Position numbers and translations under genes: made by a program. Positions 42,338-51,900 of a DNA stretch of 64,000 nt are shown one piece after another (the first letter of the stretch is position 1; the number at the start of each line of letters is the position of its first letter). Source of the DNA: Sandaracinus amylolyticus (GTDB lineage Bacteria > Myxococcota_A > Polyangia > Polyangiales > Sandaracinaceae); contig NZ_CP070225.1 in assembly GCF_021631985.1 (NCBI RefSeq), forward strand, positions 4,216,001 to 4,280,000, in the 5' to 3' direction. The notes beneath the pieces are model-generated. The model saw only the letters and a program-made list of their open reading frames with translations. It was not told the origin of the DNA and ran no database searches.

Positions 42338-43213
42338 ATGCTCGCATCGCGCATCGCCGCCGAGACCCTGCGTTTCCTGCCGCGCAAGCGGATCAGCCGG
42401 GTCCTCGGCCGGATGGCGTCGGCGGGCGTCCCGGTCCCCCTGCTGCAGCGGGCGATCGACCTCTACGTACGCGCCTACGCCGTCGATCTCTCCGAGTGCG
42501 ACGTGCCGAGCGGCGGGTGGACGTCGTTCAACCAGTTCTTCACGCGCCCGCTGCGCGACGGCTGTCGCCCGATCGATCCCGATCCCGGCGCGATCGTCTC
42601 GCCCGCCGACGGGCTCGTCGAGGACTGCGGGACCATCGACGCGCGCGCGACGTTCCGCGTGAAGGGCCGCCCCTACGACGTCGGCGAGCTGCTCGGCGAC
42701 GAGCGCGATGCGTCGCGCTACGAGGGCGGCCGCTTCGCGATCATCTATCTCTCGCCGCGCGACTACCACCGCGTGCACGCGGCGGTCGAGGGCCCGGTTC
42801 GCGTGGTGCGCCACGTCGGCGGCACGCTGTTCCCGGTCAACAAGATCGGCCTCGAGCACGTCCCCGGGCTCTTCGCGAAGAACGAGCGCGTGGCGGTGTT
42901 CCAGGAGAGCCCGGTCCACGGCGAGGTCGCGACGATCCTGGTCGGCGCGATCGTGGTCGGCAGCGTGACGCTCACGTTCGATCCCGCGATGCGCACGAAC
43001 GACGGACCGCCGCGGGGTACGGTGCGCTACCTGCCGGGGCGCGAGCCCACGCTGGGCCGGGGCGACGAGCTGGGCGCGTTCCAGCTGGGATCCACGGTGA
43101 TCGTGCTGACCACGCGCCGCTCGGAGATCGAGCTCGCGGTCGAGCCGGGGACGCCGGTGCGGATGGGACAGGTGATCGCGCGACGCGTGCGCGGCGGGAG
43201 GAGCGTGTCGTGA
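42338..43213 (+). CDS. psd: Phosphatidylserine decarboxylase
   Basis: A 291-residue pro-enzyme that makes phosphatidylethanolamine from phosphatidylserine. The family region FNQFFTRPLRDGCRPID is near residue 65, the fold motifs IVSPADGLVE and SPRDYHRVHAAVEG carry conserved Asp and His, and the self-cleavage motif is LGST at about residues 250-253 (FQLGSTVIV), giving the pyruvoyl group. No strong membrane segment; the membrane contact is likely through the N-terminal helix. Its stop overlaps the GTG of the disordered-tail methyltransferase gene by GTGA, so the two are co-translated. Confidence 0.95.
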   Translation: MLASRIAAETLRFLPRKRISRVLGRMASAGVPVPLLQRAIDLYVRAYAVDLSECDVPSGGWTSFNQFFTRPLRDGCRPIDPDPGAIVSPADGLVEDCGTIDARATFRVKGRPYDVGELLGDERDASRYEGGRFAIIYLSPRDYHRVHAAVEGPVRVVRHVGGTLFPVNKIGLEHVPGLFAKNERVAVFQESPVHGEVATILVGAIVVGSVTLTFDPAMRTNDGPPRGTVRYLPGREPTLGRGDELGAFQLGSTVIVLTTRRSEIELAVEPGTPVRMGQVIARRVRGGRSVS

Positions 43214-45270
43214 CCGATCGCGAGCACGGCGACGGTCCGGACGGCACGGGCGAGGGGTCGAGCCCCGATGCCCTCGCGCTCGCAGGGCGCTCGTCGCGGC
43301 GTCGCACCGGACGACGTCGCTCGCTGCGCGTCCCGGTCGACGAGGTGCCGCGTCGTGGCAGCAGCCCGGACGGCGAGCTCGGATCGGCGGACGGTGCCGC
43401 GCCCGAAGAGCAGGATCCGTTCGCGCCGATGCCGACCGAGCGCACGCAGGTGAGCGCAGGGGTCGCGACGTCGTCGGAGCTCGGGATGGAGCTCGCAGAG
43501 GTCGATCTCGGGGAGGAGCTCGACACCGACGATCTCCAGGTCGACGACGAAGCGGGCGCCGGAGCGTCGACGCTGGACGGCGAGCCGACGCGGATCGCCG
43601 TCGCACCTGCGCTCGCGAGCCCGTCGACCGAGCCCGAGCTCGAGCGCGTGCGCGAGACCGATCCCGGTGCGCAACCCGCGATGACCGACCCGCCGCCGCC
43701 CCCGAGCCAGCCGCCCCCCGCCGACGAGCGAACCTCGCCCGGGATCACCCGCGCGGCCGACGAGGCGCGCACGTCGTCGATGCCCGGTCCGCAGCCCGCG
43801 GTGATCGTCTCGCGCGTGGTGGCGATCTCGACGCCTCCGCCGGCACCGTCACCGGTGCCTTCGCACGCCGCGGCGCCCACGCCCGCGTGGCCGGCGCACG
43901 ACGAGGAGCCGGAGCTCAGCATCAGCGAGAGCTTCGACGACCTCGAGGTCGACGTCGGCGACGACGAGCGCGACATGATGGCGGCGCTCGCCGACGACGA
44001 GCTCGACGACGATGCGATCGCGGACGATGCCATCGCGGATGATGCGATCGGCGACGAGTCGATCGGCGACGAGCCGGTCGTGCGCGCGCCCGAGGACGAC
44101 GTCGAGGTCTCGGCGGCCGAGCTCGAGCTGCCCGACGACGAGCTCACCGACGCGGCCAAGCCCCCGCCGCCCCCGGCGCGCGCCCAGCGCCCCGCCGAGG
44201 AGGAAGAGCTCGCCGCGGACGATCTCGAGGTCGAGGCCAGCGGCGAGACCGACTCGCTCGATCCCAAGAAGCGCTCTGCTCCGCCGCCGCCGCCCGACAA
44301 GCCGGGACGCGCCGCGCCGCCGCCGGCGCGCCCCGCCGCTGCAGCGCCCGCGGCCGCGCCTGCGAGCGCGCCCGCCACCACCAGCGCCGCCGAGCCCGCG
44401 GCCGAGCCCGCGCGCCGCTCGAAGAAGAAGGGCAACTGGTGGGAGGACTTCTTCAACGACGACTACCTCCGCACCGTGCCGCCGCCGAACCCGCGGCAGA
44501 TCGCGCGTCAGTGCGACTTCATCGAGGCGCGCCTCGCGCTGAAGGAAGGCTCGACGATCCTCGACGTCGGATGCGGGCTCGGCCTGCACGCGATCGAGCT
44601 CACGCGCCGCGGCTACCTCGTCGTCGGCCTCGACCTCTCGCTGCCGATGCTCTCGCGCGCCGCGGACGAGGCGCAGGATCAGGGCTTCCGCATCAACTTC
44701 CTCCACGCCGACATGCGGGAGATGAACTTCGACGGAGCGTTCGACGCCGTGCTCTGCTGGGGCACGACGTTCGGGTACTTCGACGACGATCAGAACCGCG
44801 GGGTCGTCGAGCGCCTGCACCGCGCGCTGCGCCCGAAGGGCAAGCTCTTGCTCGAGGTGGTCAACCGCGACTTCGTGGTGCCCAACCAGCCCAACCTCGT
44901 GTGGTTCGAGGGCGATGGCTGCGTCGTGATGGAAGAGACGCAGGCGAACTTCATCACGTCGCGCCTGACCGTGAAGCGCACCGTGATCCTCGACGACGGA
45001 CGGCAGCGCGACAACCAGTACTCGGTGCGGCTGTACTCGCTGCACGAGCTCGGCCAGATCCTCCACCAGCGCGCGTTCCGCGTGGTCGAGGTGTCGGGCC
45101 GCGAGGCGACGCCCGGCGTGTTCTTCGGCGCGGACTCGCCGAAGCTGATCATCCTCGCGGAGCGCCGCATCCAGCAGGCCGCACCGCCGCCCGCGCCGAA
45201 GAAGACCGGCAGCATGGACGCGGTCGACGCGCCGCTCACCGACTCGTCGGAGAGCGGCACCGAGAGCTGA
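43210..45270 (+). CDS. Class I methyltransferase with a very long disordered acidic/proline N-terminus
   Basis: A 686-residue protein, translationally coupled to psd. Residues about 1-410 have no folded domain: clusters of Asp/Glu (VDLGEELDTDDLQVDD, DDDAIADDAIADDAIGDE), Pro runs (PPPPPSQPPP, SAPPPPPDKPG) and Ala-Pro stretches. Residues about 415-650 form the methyltransferase, seen as WWEDFFNDDYLRTV, TILDVGCGLGLHAIEL (SAM motif I), VVGLDLSLPML, FLHADMREMNF and FDAVLCWGTTFGYF. Coupling to psd raises the chance of phosphatidylethanolamine methylation or another envelope lipid step, but this is inference. The acidic tail may tether the enzyme to partners. Confidence 0.88.
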   Translation: MTDREHGDGPDGTGEGSSPDALALAGRSSRRRTGRRRSLRVPVDEVPRRGSSPDGELGSADGAAPEEQDPFAPMPTERTQVSAGVATSSELGMELAEVDLGEELDTDDLQVDDEAGAGASTLDGEPTRIAVAPALASPSTEPELERVRETDPGAQPAMTDPPPPPSQPPPADERTSPGITRAADEARTSSMPGPQPAVIVSRVVAISTPPPAPSPVPSHAAAPTPAWPAHDEEPELSISESFDDLEVDVGDDERDMMAALADDELDDDAIADDAIADDAIGDESIGDEPVVRAPEDDVEVSAAELELPDDELTDAAKPPPPPARAQRPAEEEELAADDLEVEASGETDSLDPKKRSAPPPPPDKPGRAAPPPARPAAAAPAAAPASAPATTSAAEPAAEPARRSKKKGNWWEDFFNDDYLRTVPPPNPRQIARQCDFIEARLALKEGSTILDVGCGLGLHAIELTRRGYLVVGLDLSLPMLSRAADEAQDQGFRINFLHADMREMNFDGAFDAVLCWGTTFGYFDDDQNRGVVERLHRALRPKGKLLLEVVNRDFVVPNQPNLVWFEGDGCVVMEETQANFITSRLTVKRTVILDDGRQRDNQYSVRLYSLHELGQILHQRAFRVVEVSGREATPGVFFGADSPKLIILAERRIQQAAPPPAPKKTGSMDAVDAPLTDSSESGTES

Positions 45271-45873
45271 TCAGTCCGCGTCCGCCTCGAGCTCGTAGAG
45301 CGCGGAGCAGGGCAGCGTCGGGAAGCTGCCGCCGTGCACGATCAGCAGCGGGCTGCAGTCGGAGCCCACGACCGGCAGGACCTCGATGCGGTGCGACGCC
45401 TCGAAGCTCGGCCGCGCGCCCGCGCCTCCGTCGCCCTGCGTGCCGGCGTCGGGCACCCCGCCGTCGCTCGCGGGAGGGAGATCGCGGATCGTCCCCTCGA
45501 CGGTCTCGACCTGCGTGAGACGACAGCCGCGGATCCCGTTCACCGGATCTTCGGGCCACGCCTCGGTCTCGCTCGACGAGCGCACGCGGAACTCGCCGTC
45601 GTCCTCGATGGTGCCGAACACCGGCCCACCGCCCTGCATGCGCCACGTCAGCGTGTCGTGATCGCGCGCGAGGTCGACGCGGAACTCGAGCGGATCGATC
45701 GTGTCGAGCCCGGGCGCGCACCCGTTCTCGTCGAGCGTGCCGTGCACCTCGAAGCTGCCGATCGACGTGCCCGACGTGCTGTCGACGTCGCGACACGCGA
45801 GCACGAACGGCGTGCCCACGAGCGCGAAGACGACCACCAGAAGCGAAGCGACCCGGTGCCGCATCCCGCCCAC
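45271..45873 (-). CDS. Lipoprotein, hypothetical
   Basis: A 200-residue exported protein: signal peptide with lipobox VLAC (Cys27), then SFEVHGTLDENGCAPGL and a beta-rich body (FRVDLARDHDTLTWRMQGG, VFGTIEDDGEFRV) with paired Cys residues that may form a disulfide, an Asp/Gly-rich linker near residue 145 and a C-terminal IEVLPVVGSDCSPLLIV strand. No motif assigns a function. Its stop abuts the convergent methyltransferase stop with no spacer. Confidence 0.75.
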   Translation of the reverse strand: MGGMRHRVASLLVVVFALVGTPFVLACRDVDSTSGTSIGSFEVHGTLDENGCAPGLDTIDPLEFRVDLARDHDTLTWRMQGGGPVFGTIEDDGEFRVRSSSETEAWPEDPVNGIRGCRLTQVETVEGTIRDLPPASDGGVPDAGTQGDGGAGARPSFEASHRIEVLPVVGSDCSPLLIVHGGSFPTLPCSALYELEADAD

Positions 45874-45920
45874 GTACGGGCGAGCGCGTCACCGGGTCAA
45901 CTTTCGAGCAGCAACCGAGC

Positions 45921-47408
45921 TCAGCGCGCGCGGCGTCGACGATCGGCGGGCGCTTCTTCCGCGGGCGGCGGGCCCGCCTCTTCGGCGCATCCGTCTTCGT
46001 CCTCGAAGCCGTCGGCGTCCTCCGGCTGATCGGGGCACTGGTCGCCGTCGTCGGGCAGGTTGTCGCCGTCGAAGTCGGTCTCGGGGCAGCCGTCCTCGTC
46101 GCCGAAGCCGTCGGTGTCCTCGGGCTGATCGGGGCACTGATCGGCCGCGTCGTCGATGTTGTCGCGATCGCGATCGGCGTCGGGGCAGCCGTCGTCGTCG
46201 CGGTCGCCGTCCATGTCCTCCGCCTGCGTCGGACACGAGTCGTAGCCGTCGTGGATGCCGTCGCCGTCGGTGTCGAGGTCGGGGCAGCCGTCCTCGTCGG
46301 CGTCGCCGTCCATGTCCTCCGCCTCACTCGGGCAACGATCCGCGCTGTCGAGCAGGCCGTCCGAGTCGTTGTCGGGCTCCGGGCAGCCGTCGTCGTCGTG
46401 CCAGTCGTCGAGGTCCTCGCGATCCGCGGGGCACGAGTCCATCGCGTCGTCGATGCCGTCGCCGTCGTTGTCGGCGCGCTGCGGCGCCCACGCGAAGCCA
46501 CCGAGCACGCGGAACACCGGCACGCCGACGCCCGCGACGAGGCCCGCGCCACCGCCGAGCTCGAACACGACGTCGTCGACGCGCAGGCGACCGCCGAGCC
46601 GCGCCTCGAGCGGGTTCTCGTCGACCTGTCCGGAGAACGCGGTCGAGCCCTGGATCTCGCCGAACACCATCACGAGGGGCGTGATGTCGTAGCCGAACGC
46701 GAGGCCGTAGCTCAGCGCCGGGCCGGCGACAGTCGAGAAGAGCGTGTCGCCGTCGCGCCAGTAGCCGCCGATGTTGCCGGCGACGTGCACGCCCTGGTTG
46801 ACGTACTCGACGATCGCGTGGCCGCCGAAGCTCGGTTCTTCGTCGCCGACGTAGCGCCCTTCCGCGATGTGCACCGCGACCGGCGCGGTCACCCACGCCG
46901 CGAGGCCGAGGCGCAGGCCGCTCGCGTCGTCGAGCAGGTTCGCCTTCACGTGCAGTCGCGGATCGCCGAGCGTGAAGCCGCTGCCCGACGAGATCAGATC
47001 GCCGGGGCCCGAGGGGTTCGGGAACGCGTCGCCCTCGGTGAGCACGAGCGGCACGTTGAGGCCGATCTGGATGCGATTGAACAGCGCGATCGAGCCCCAG
47101 AGGTGCGCGGCCGCGGTGTACTGGACGACGTTCGCCTCGATGCCCGTGGTCTCGCAGCCCGCGTCGCCCGCTTCGCAGGTCGCGCTGTAGAGCGTGAAGG
47201 GCTCGTGCGCGTAGTCGAGCTGCAGGCCCGCAGCGCCCGCGACCTCGCCGCGTACCGCGGCGCCATCCACGCCGAAGTAGTTGTTCGGGCCTGGGGCCGG
47301 GTGGTAGCGGAGGACGCTGAACTCCCCCAATGGCTGAGCGGACGCGTGATCGGTCCACGCAGCGAGAAGACACGTGAGCGTGCCGACGACAGCGGCGATT
47401 CGGCGCAT
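45921..47408 (-). CDS. Outer-membrane beta-barrel-like protein with thrombospondin type 3 repeats
   Basis: A 495-residue protein: signal peptide (VVGTLTCLLAAWTDHASAQ), an N-terminal about 310 residues of alternating strands (for example FFGEIQG-like VMVFGEIQGSTAFSG and VVFELGGGAGLVAG) that read like an outer-membrane barrel, then five calcium-binding type repeats of the form DGDGIDDAMDSCPADREDLD, CPEPDNDSDGLLD, CPDLDTDGDGIHDG, CPDADRDRDNIDD and CPETDFDGDNLPD. It ends in EEAPADRRRRAR instead of the OmpA-like peptidoglycan-binding domain normally found after such repeats. A role in surface adhesion or periplasmic spacing is inferred. Start ATG 47408. Confidence 0.82.
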   Translation of the reverse strand: MRRIAAVVGTLTCLLAAWTDHASAQPLGEFSVLRYHPAPGPNNYFGVDGAAVRGEVAGAAGLQLDYAHEPFTLYSATCEAGDAGCETTGIEANVVQYTAAAHLWGSIALFNRIQIGLNVPLVLTEGDAFPNPSGPGDLISSGSGFTLGDPRLHVKANLLDDASGLRLGLAAWVTAPVAVHIAEGRYVGDEEPSFGGHAIVEYVNQGVHVAGNIGGYWRDGDTLFSTVAGPALSYGLAFGYDITPLVMVFGEIQGSTAFSGQVDENPLEARLGGRLRVDDVVFELGGGAGLVAGVGVPVFRVLGGFAWAPQRADNDGDGIDDAMDSCPADREDLDDWHDDDGCPEPDNDSDGLLDSADRCPSEAEDMDGDADEDGCPDLDTDGDGIHDGYDSCPTQAEDMDGDRDDDGCPDADRDRDNIDDAADQCPDQPEDTDGFGDEDGCPETDFDGDNLPDDGDQCPDQPEDADGFEDEDGCAEEAGPPPAEEAPADRRRRAR

Positions 47409-47724
47409 CGAGAGCTCCCCCAGTTGGTTCGAAGGGCGGGCGCAGCGCGCGCAGGAGCGGCGATCCGCGCGCGGAGCGAGTATCTCAGACCGCCACCGCG
47501 AAGAACAAGGTCGAAAACGCCGAGAGCGTTCGGATCCAGTATCGCTGTCAGGGAAGTCCCGCACAGGTGGCGCGCGAAATTTCGAGATCTGCGCGCGTGC
47601 GTGGTGCGCGATCAGGCGCGTCGCGGGGCCCTCGCGCATCCAGCGCCTGCTTGCGTGCTACGTCGGCGGGTGCCGAGGGGGACGGCGCATGATCGGCCCC
47701 TTCCGTCCACCCAGGAGGATCCGC
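47409..47724. other. Divergent intergenic region with two small dyads
   Basis: The 316 bp between the barrel-repeat gene (minus) and the lipoprotein gene (plus) have no supported gene. Two symmetrical spots stand out: AACGC-CGAGA-GCGTT at 47516-47530 and the perfect palindrome CGAAATTTCG at 47575-47584. Either could be an operator, as both promoters must lie here. An AGGAGGAT ribosome site serves the downstream ATG. Confidence 0.4.
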
Positions 47725-48921
47725 ATGCATCGCACAGCTCTCGTTCTCGCGTCGGCGCTCGCTGCTTGTGCGCCCGAGCAGCCTTCGACGGGGCTCTCGC
47801 TCCACCTCACGGCGACCGATGCCGAAGGGGCGACCTATCGACTGCGCGACGCGACGTTCGCGATCGCCGGACCGGAGACGACCAGCGCGTCGACCGAGAC
47901 CGATCCCGACGCGGCGACGATCTCGCTCGAGCTCGCGGCGGGCGCGTACACGGTCACGCTCGCGGACGGATGGCGGCTCGAGCGGGTCGGCGGCGGCGAG
48001 GCGACCGACGTGGCGGCGACGCTCGTCTCGCCGAACCCGGTGAGCGCGACCGTCGCGGCCGCAGCGACCACGCAGGTGCGGTTCCGCTTCGTGGTGAGCG
48101 GCGACGTCGTCGAGACGGGGCCGGGACAGCTCGACATCGGGATCGAGGTCGAGCGCGACACGGCGGGCGACGAGATCGTGCTCGGGCCCTGGGTCAGCGG
48201 CGCGGGCACCGAGCAGACGCTCTGCCTCGTGGTCGACGCGGGAGGCAGCGCGGGCAAGCGCGTGCGGGCGATCCACGTCACGCCGTCGCCGGGAACCTAC
48301 GAAGTCGAGATCTCCCGGACGACCGCGCCGGTCACCGAAGGCGCGACGACGTGCCCGGGAGACGTCGGGGCGGCGCCGCTCTTGGTCACGACGGCTTCGC
48401 CCGCGTCGCTCGTCCTGCCCGAGGACACCGAGCTCGTGCTCGCGCCGCACGAGCACATCAGGATCATGCAGCGCGTCGCGAACACCAGCGACGCCGACCT
48501 CGAAGCGTCGGTCCAGGTCGAGCTCGACGTGCTCGATCCCGGCGCGCCCGAGCGCGACGCGCTGGACGTCGCGCTGCTCTTCGACTGGATGATCGCCTGC
48601 CCCGCCCACACGACCTGCGCGGAGACCTCGTTCCACGCGATGCCGTCGGGCGCCGAGCTGATCGCGCTCACGACGCTGACGCGCTCGCGCGGCGACGCGA
48701 CGGTGCGCCACGCGGCGTCGGCCGCGGACGCGGCGGGCGTGCTGCTCCACGACGCGTTGGACTGGACCGCGCCCGGGACCACGATCGCCGCACCGCGGCT
48801 CACGTTCGGCGGCGAGGACGGCCTGCGGCTCACGTGCACGATCACGACCGGCGATTCGACGGTCACCGCCGGTCTGTCGAGCAGCGACGAGCTCTGCACC
48901 GCCCTCGCCTACTACCGCTGA
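47725..48921 (+). CDS. Lipoprotein, hypothetical (large exported)
   Basis: A 398-residue protein with a lipoprotein signal (MHRTALVLASALAACAPE, lipobox LAAC) and an AGGAGGA ribosome site. The body is beta-rich with repeated hydrophobic strands such as LSLHLTATDAEGATYRL, ISLELAAGAYTVTLADGW, VRFRFVVSGDVVE and LEASVQVELDVLD, with Cys pairs in CLVVD, TTCPGD and CPAHTTCAE. It looks like two or more immunoglobulin-like or jelly-roll domains. No catalytic or binding motif is evident. It is convergent with the big MopE-like gene eight bases away. Confidence 0.75.
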   Translation: MHRTALVLASALAACAPEQPSTGLSLHLTATDAEGATYRLRDATFAIAGPETTSASTETDPDAATISLELAAGAYTVTLADGWRLERVGGGEATDVAATLVSPNPVSATVAAAATTQVRFRFVVSGDVVETGPGQLDIGIEVERDTAGDEIVLGPWVSGAGTEQTLCLVVDAGGSAGKRVRAIHVTPSPGTYEVEISRTTAPVTEGATTCPGDVGAAPLLVTTASPASLVLPEDTELVLAPHEHIRIMQRVANTSDADLEASVQVELDVLDPGAPERDALDVALLFDWMIACPAHTTCAETSFHAMPSGAELIALTTLTRSRGDATVRHAASAADAAGVLLHDALDWTAPGTTIAAPRLTFGGEDGLRLTCTITTGDSTVTAGLSSSDELCTALAYYR

Positions 48922-48928
48922 TCGCGCC

Positions 48929-51900
48929 TCAGAAGCACACGTTGGATCGCTGGGCGCGCGTGTACGGGCCGGTGCCGACGATCGTGCCGTTGAGCTCGAC
49001 GCGCGCCATCGACACCGCGCCCCCGGTCGCGGCGCTGAACCCGATCTGGAAGGGCTCACCCGGCACGAGCTCGCGCGCGAGCGAGGGCGACGCGCACGGT
49101 GGATCGCACGCGCAGATCGATCCGCCGCACGACGAGGGCGAGGGCGCGACGTCGAGCGCGATCGGGCCGTTCACCGTGAAGCGCAGGCGCAGCCGCTCTT
49201 CGCTCGTGACGGTGCGCGGATCGTCCGGCGTGTACTCGATGAAGAGGCGCTGCGTGACGTCGCTCGACGACGTCGAGTCGAGGTGGCCCGCGGGCGGCGT
49301 CACCGTGCCGAGCACGGTCCGCATCCCGCCCGACTGCCGCACGACCTGCACCTGATCACTCTGGCTCGAGGGCGTGCCGGTGTAGTAGCGCCACTCGAAC
49401 ACGAGCCCGTCGCGGGTCGAGGGCACGCCGAGACCGCCGCCGATCGCCCCGAGATCGCCGCTTCCGTTGCGTCCGAGGATCACCGCCCAACCGTCCGCCG
49501 GGTACGTCGTCGGCGACGCGCTGCGACCCGCCGTGACTTCCGCGACGAAGCTCATCGGCCCCCAGCCGAGACGCCGCATCGCAGCGGGATTGTCGAGCCA
49601 GATCGCGCCCGCGTCGTTCGCTGCGCCGTTCACGAGCGTGTACGTGCGCGAGGTGATGGTCGTGCACGTGGTGATGGTCGAGGCCGCACGGAACGAGCTG
49701 CACGTGTAGAGGTCGGTGACGATGCCGTTCGCGAGGCTCGCGTCGGTCGTCGCCGAGTCGCCGTCGTCGTCGCAGTAGTTGCAGCTCTCCGCGCTCGCGT
49801 AGCAGGCGCTCTCGGTGAACGCGCTGCAGCTGTCGTTGCAGATCTGCTGGCCCGCGGTGCCGCAGGCGGTCGTGCAGTACGTGATCGCGTTGCGCGGGCA
49901 GAAGAAGCCGTTGTCGACGCTGCCATCGCCGTCGTCGTCGCAGCCGTTGCACGTCTCGGTCGCGGTGCAGTCGCTCCAGCCGCTGCAGTCCGCGAGACAG
50001 CGCTGGGTGCCGGTCACGCTGCCGCTGCCGCAGGCGCGCGTGCAGCTGCGGGTCTCGCCCAGGCGGCACGTGAAGCCGTCGTCCGCGGTGCCGTCGACGT
50101 CGTCGTCGCAGCCGTTGCAGATCTCGGTGCCGCGACAGGTCTGGCCGCCGAACGAACAGCTCCCGCTGCAGCTGCGCGTGCCGACGGTGCCGCAGCCGGT
50201 CACGCACGCGTGGCCGGTCGAGCTCTGGCGGCACTCGAACGCGTCGTCGATCGCGCCGTCGCAGTCGTCGTCGCTGCCGTTGCACGTCTCGGACGGAGGC
50301 GAGGGCGTGAACGTCTCGCTGGTGCAGCCCGCGTTGCACGCGTAGGTGCCCGCGACGCTGCCGCACGAGCCGTACGCGCCGGTGCCCGCGCGCACCGTGC
50401 CGAGCGCGCAGATCATCCCCGCGCCGTCGTCCGCCGCGGCGTCGCAGTCGTCGTCGCGCCCGTTGCACGCCTCGGTGGCGCCGGGGCGGATCGCGCTCGA
50501 GCTGTCGTTGCAGTCGCCGCCGCGGTTGGTGTAACCGAGCGGACAGAAGCCGTGCGCGCTACGCGTCGCGTCGCGGCACTGCGCGGTCGCGCTGCCGATG
50601 CCGTAGGTGTCGGCGTCGGCGTCGGGGAAGCAGCCGGTCGCGATCGTGCTCTCGTCGATCGTCGTGTCGCAGTCGTCGTCGATCGCGTTGCACGACTCGG
50701 TCGCCATCGGGCGCGCCGACGCGTTCGCGTCGTTGCAGTCACCGCCGGTCGTGGTCCATCCCGGCGGGCAGTAGCCCGCGCTCGCGCGCGTCGCGTCGCG
50801 ACACTGGCGCGTGGCCGCGCCCGCGCCGTATCCATCGCCGTCGCCGTCGCCGAGGCACGTCGTGACCACCGTGCCCTCGTCGGTGCGTCCGTCGCAGTCC
50901 TGATCGAGCCCGTCGCACACCTCGGCGCTCGACGAGACATCGCCCACGCAGCTGCCCCACGAGCCGCCGACGCAGATCTGCGATCCGATCGCGCACTCGC
51001 CGACGTTCGTGGGCGCGCCACCGCCGGGCCCGGTGCCGCAGTCGCGGCGCGCGCCGTCGGTGCACGTGCAGCCGGGATCGGTCGCGCCGTCGCAGTCGTC
51101 GTCGATCGCGTTGCACGAGTCGTGGCGCCCCGGATGGCGCGCGGCGTCGGTGTCGGCGCAGTCGCCGCCGAGCGTCACGTAGCCGCTCGGCGCAGTGCAG
51201 CCGGTGCTCGTCGTCGCGCCGCCGACGCCATCGCCGTCCTGATCGCGATGGAACGTGCGCAGCACGCCCTCGTCGGTGCGTCCGTCGCAGTCGTCGTCGG
51301 CGCCGTTGCACGACTCGATGCCGACCGGGCTCGCCGATGCGCGCGCGTCGTCGCAGTCGCCGCGGCGCTCGACGTACGACGCGCTCGGAGGGCCGCAGGT
51401 CGCGCCTGCGGTGTTCGCGGCGCCGCCGAATCCGTCGCCGTCGCCGTCGAGGTGGTAGACGCGACGCAAGCCCTCGTCGGTCGTGCCGTCGCAGTCGTCG
51501 TCGAGGTCGTTGCAGACCTCGGGCGATGCGGGGCTCACGCCGGCGCGCGCGTCGTCGCAGTCGAGCGTGTTCGAGGCCCAGCCCTCGGGGACGCTGCACG
51601 CGCTCGTGGTCACGCCCGAGGTCGCCGAGCCGTAGCCGTCGCCGTCGGTGTCCTCGTGGTAGGTGCGCAGCACGTGCTCGTCGACGCTCGCGTCGCAGTC
51701 GTTGTCGACTCCGTCGCAGAGCTCCTCGGTGGGACCGACCGCGCCGATGCACTCGCCGAAGATCCCTTCGACGCACACGCGGCGGCCCTCTTGGCACGCG
51801 CCCTCGCCGACGCCGCAGACCTCGGCGGCGCCGGGCGCGCACGGGCAGACCTCGTCCGCGACACCGTCGCAGTTGTTGTCGACGCGATCACACGCCTCGC

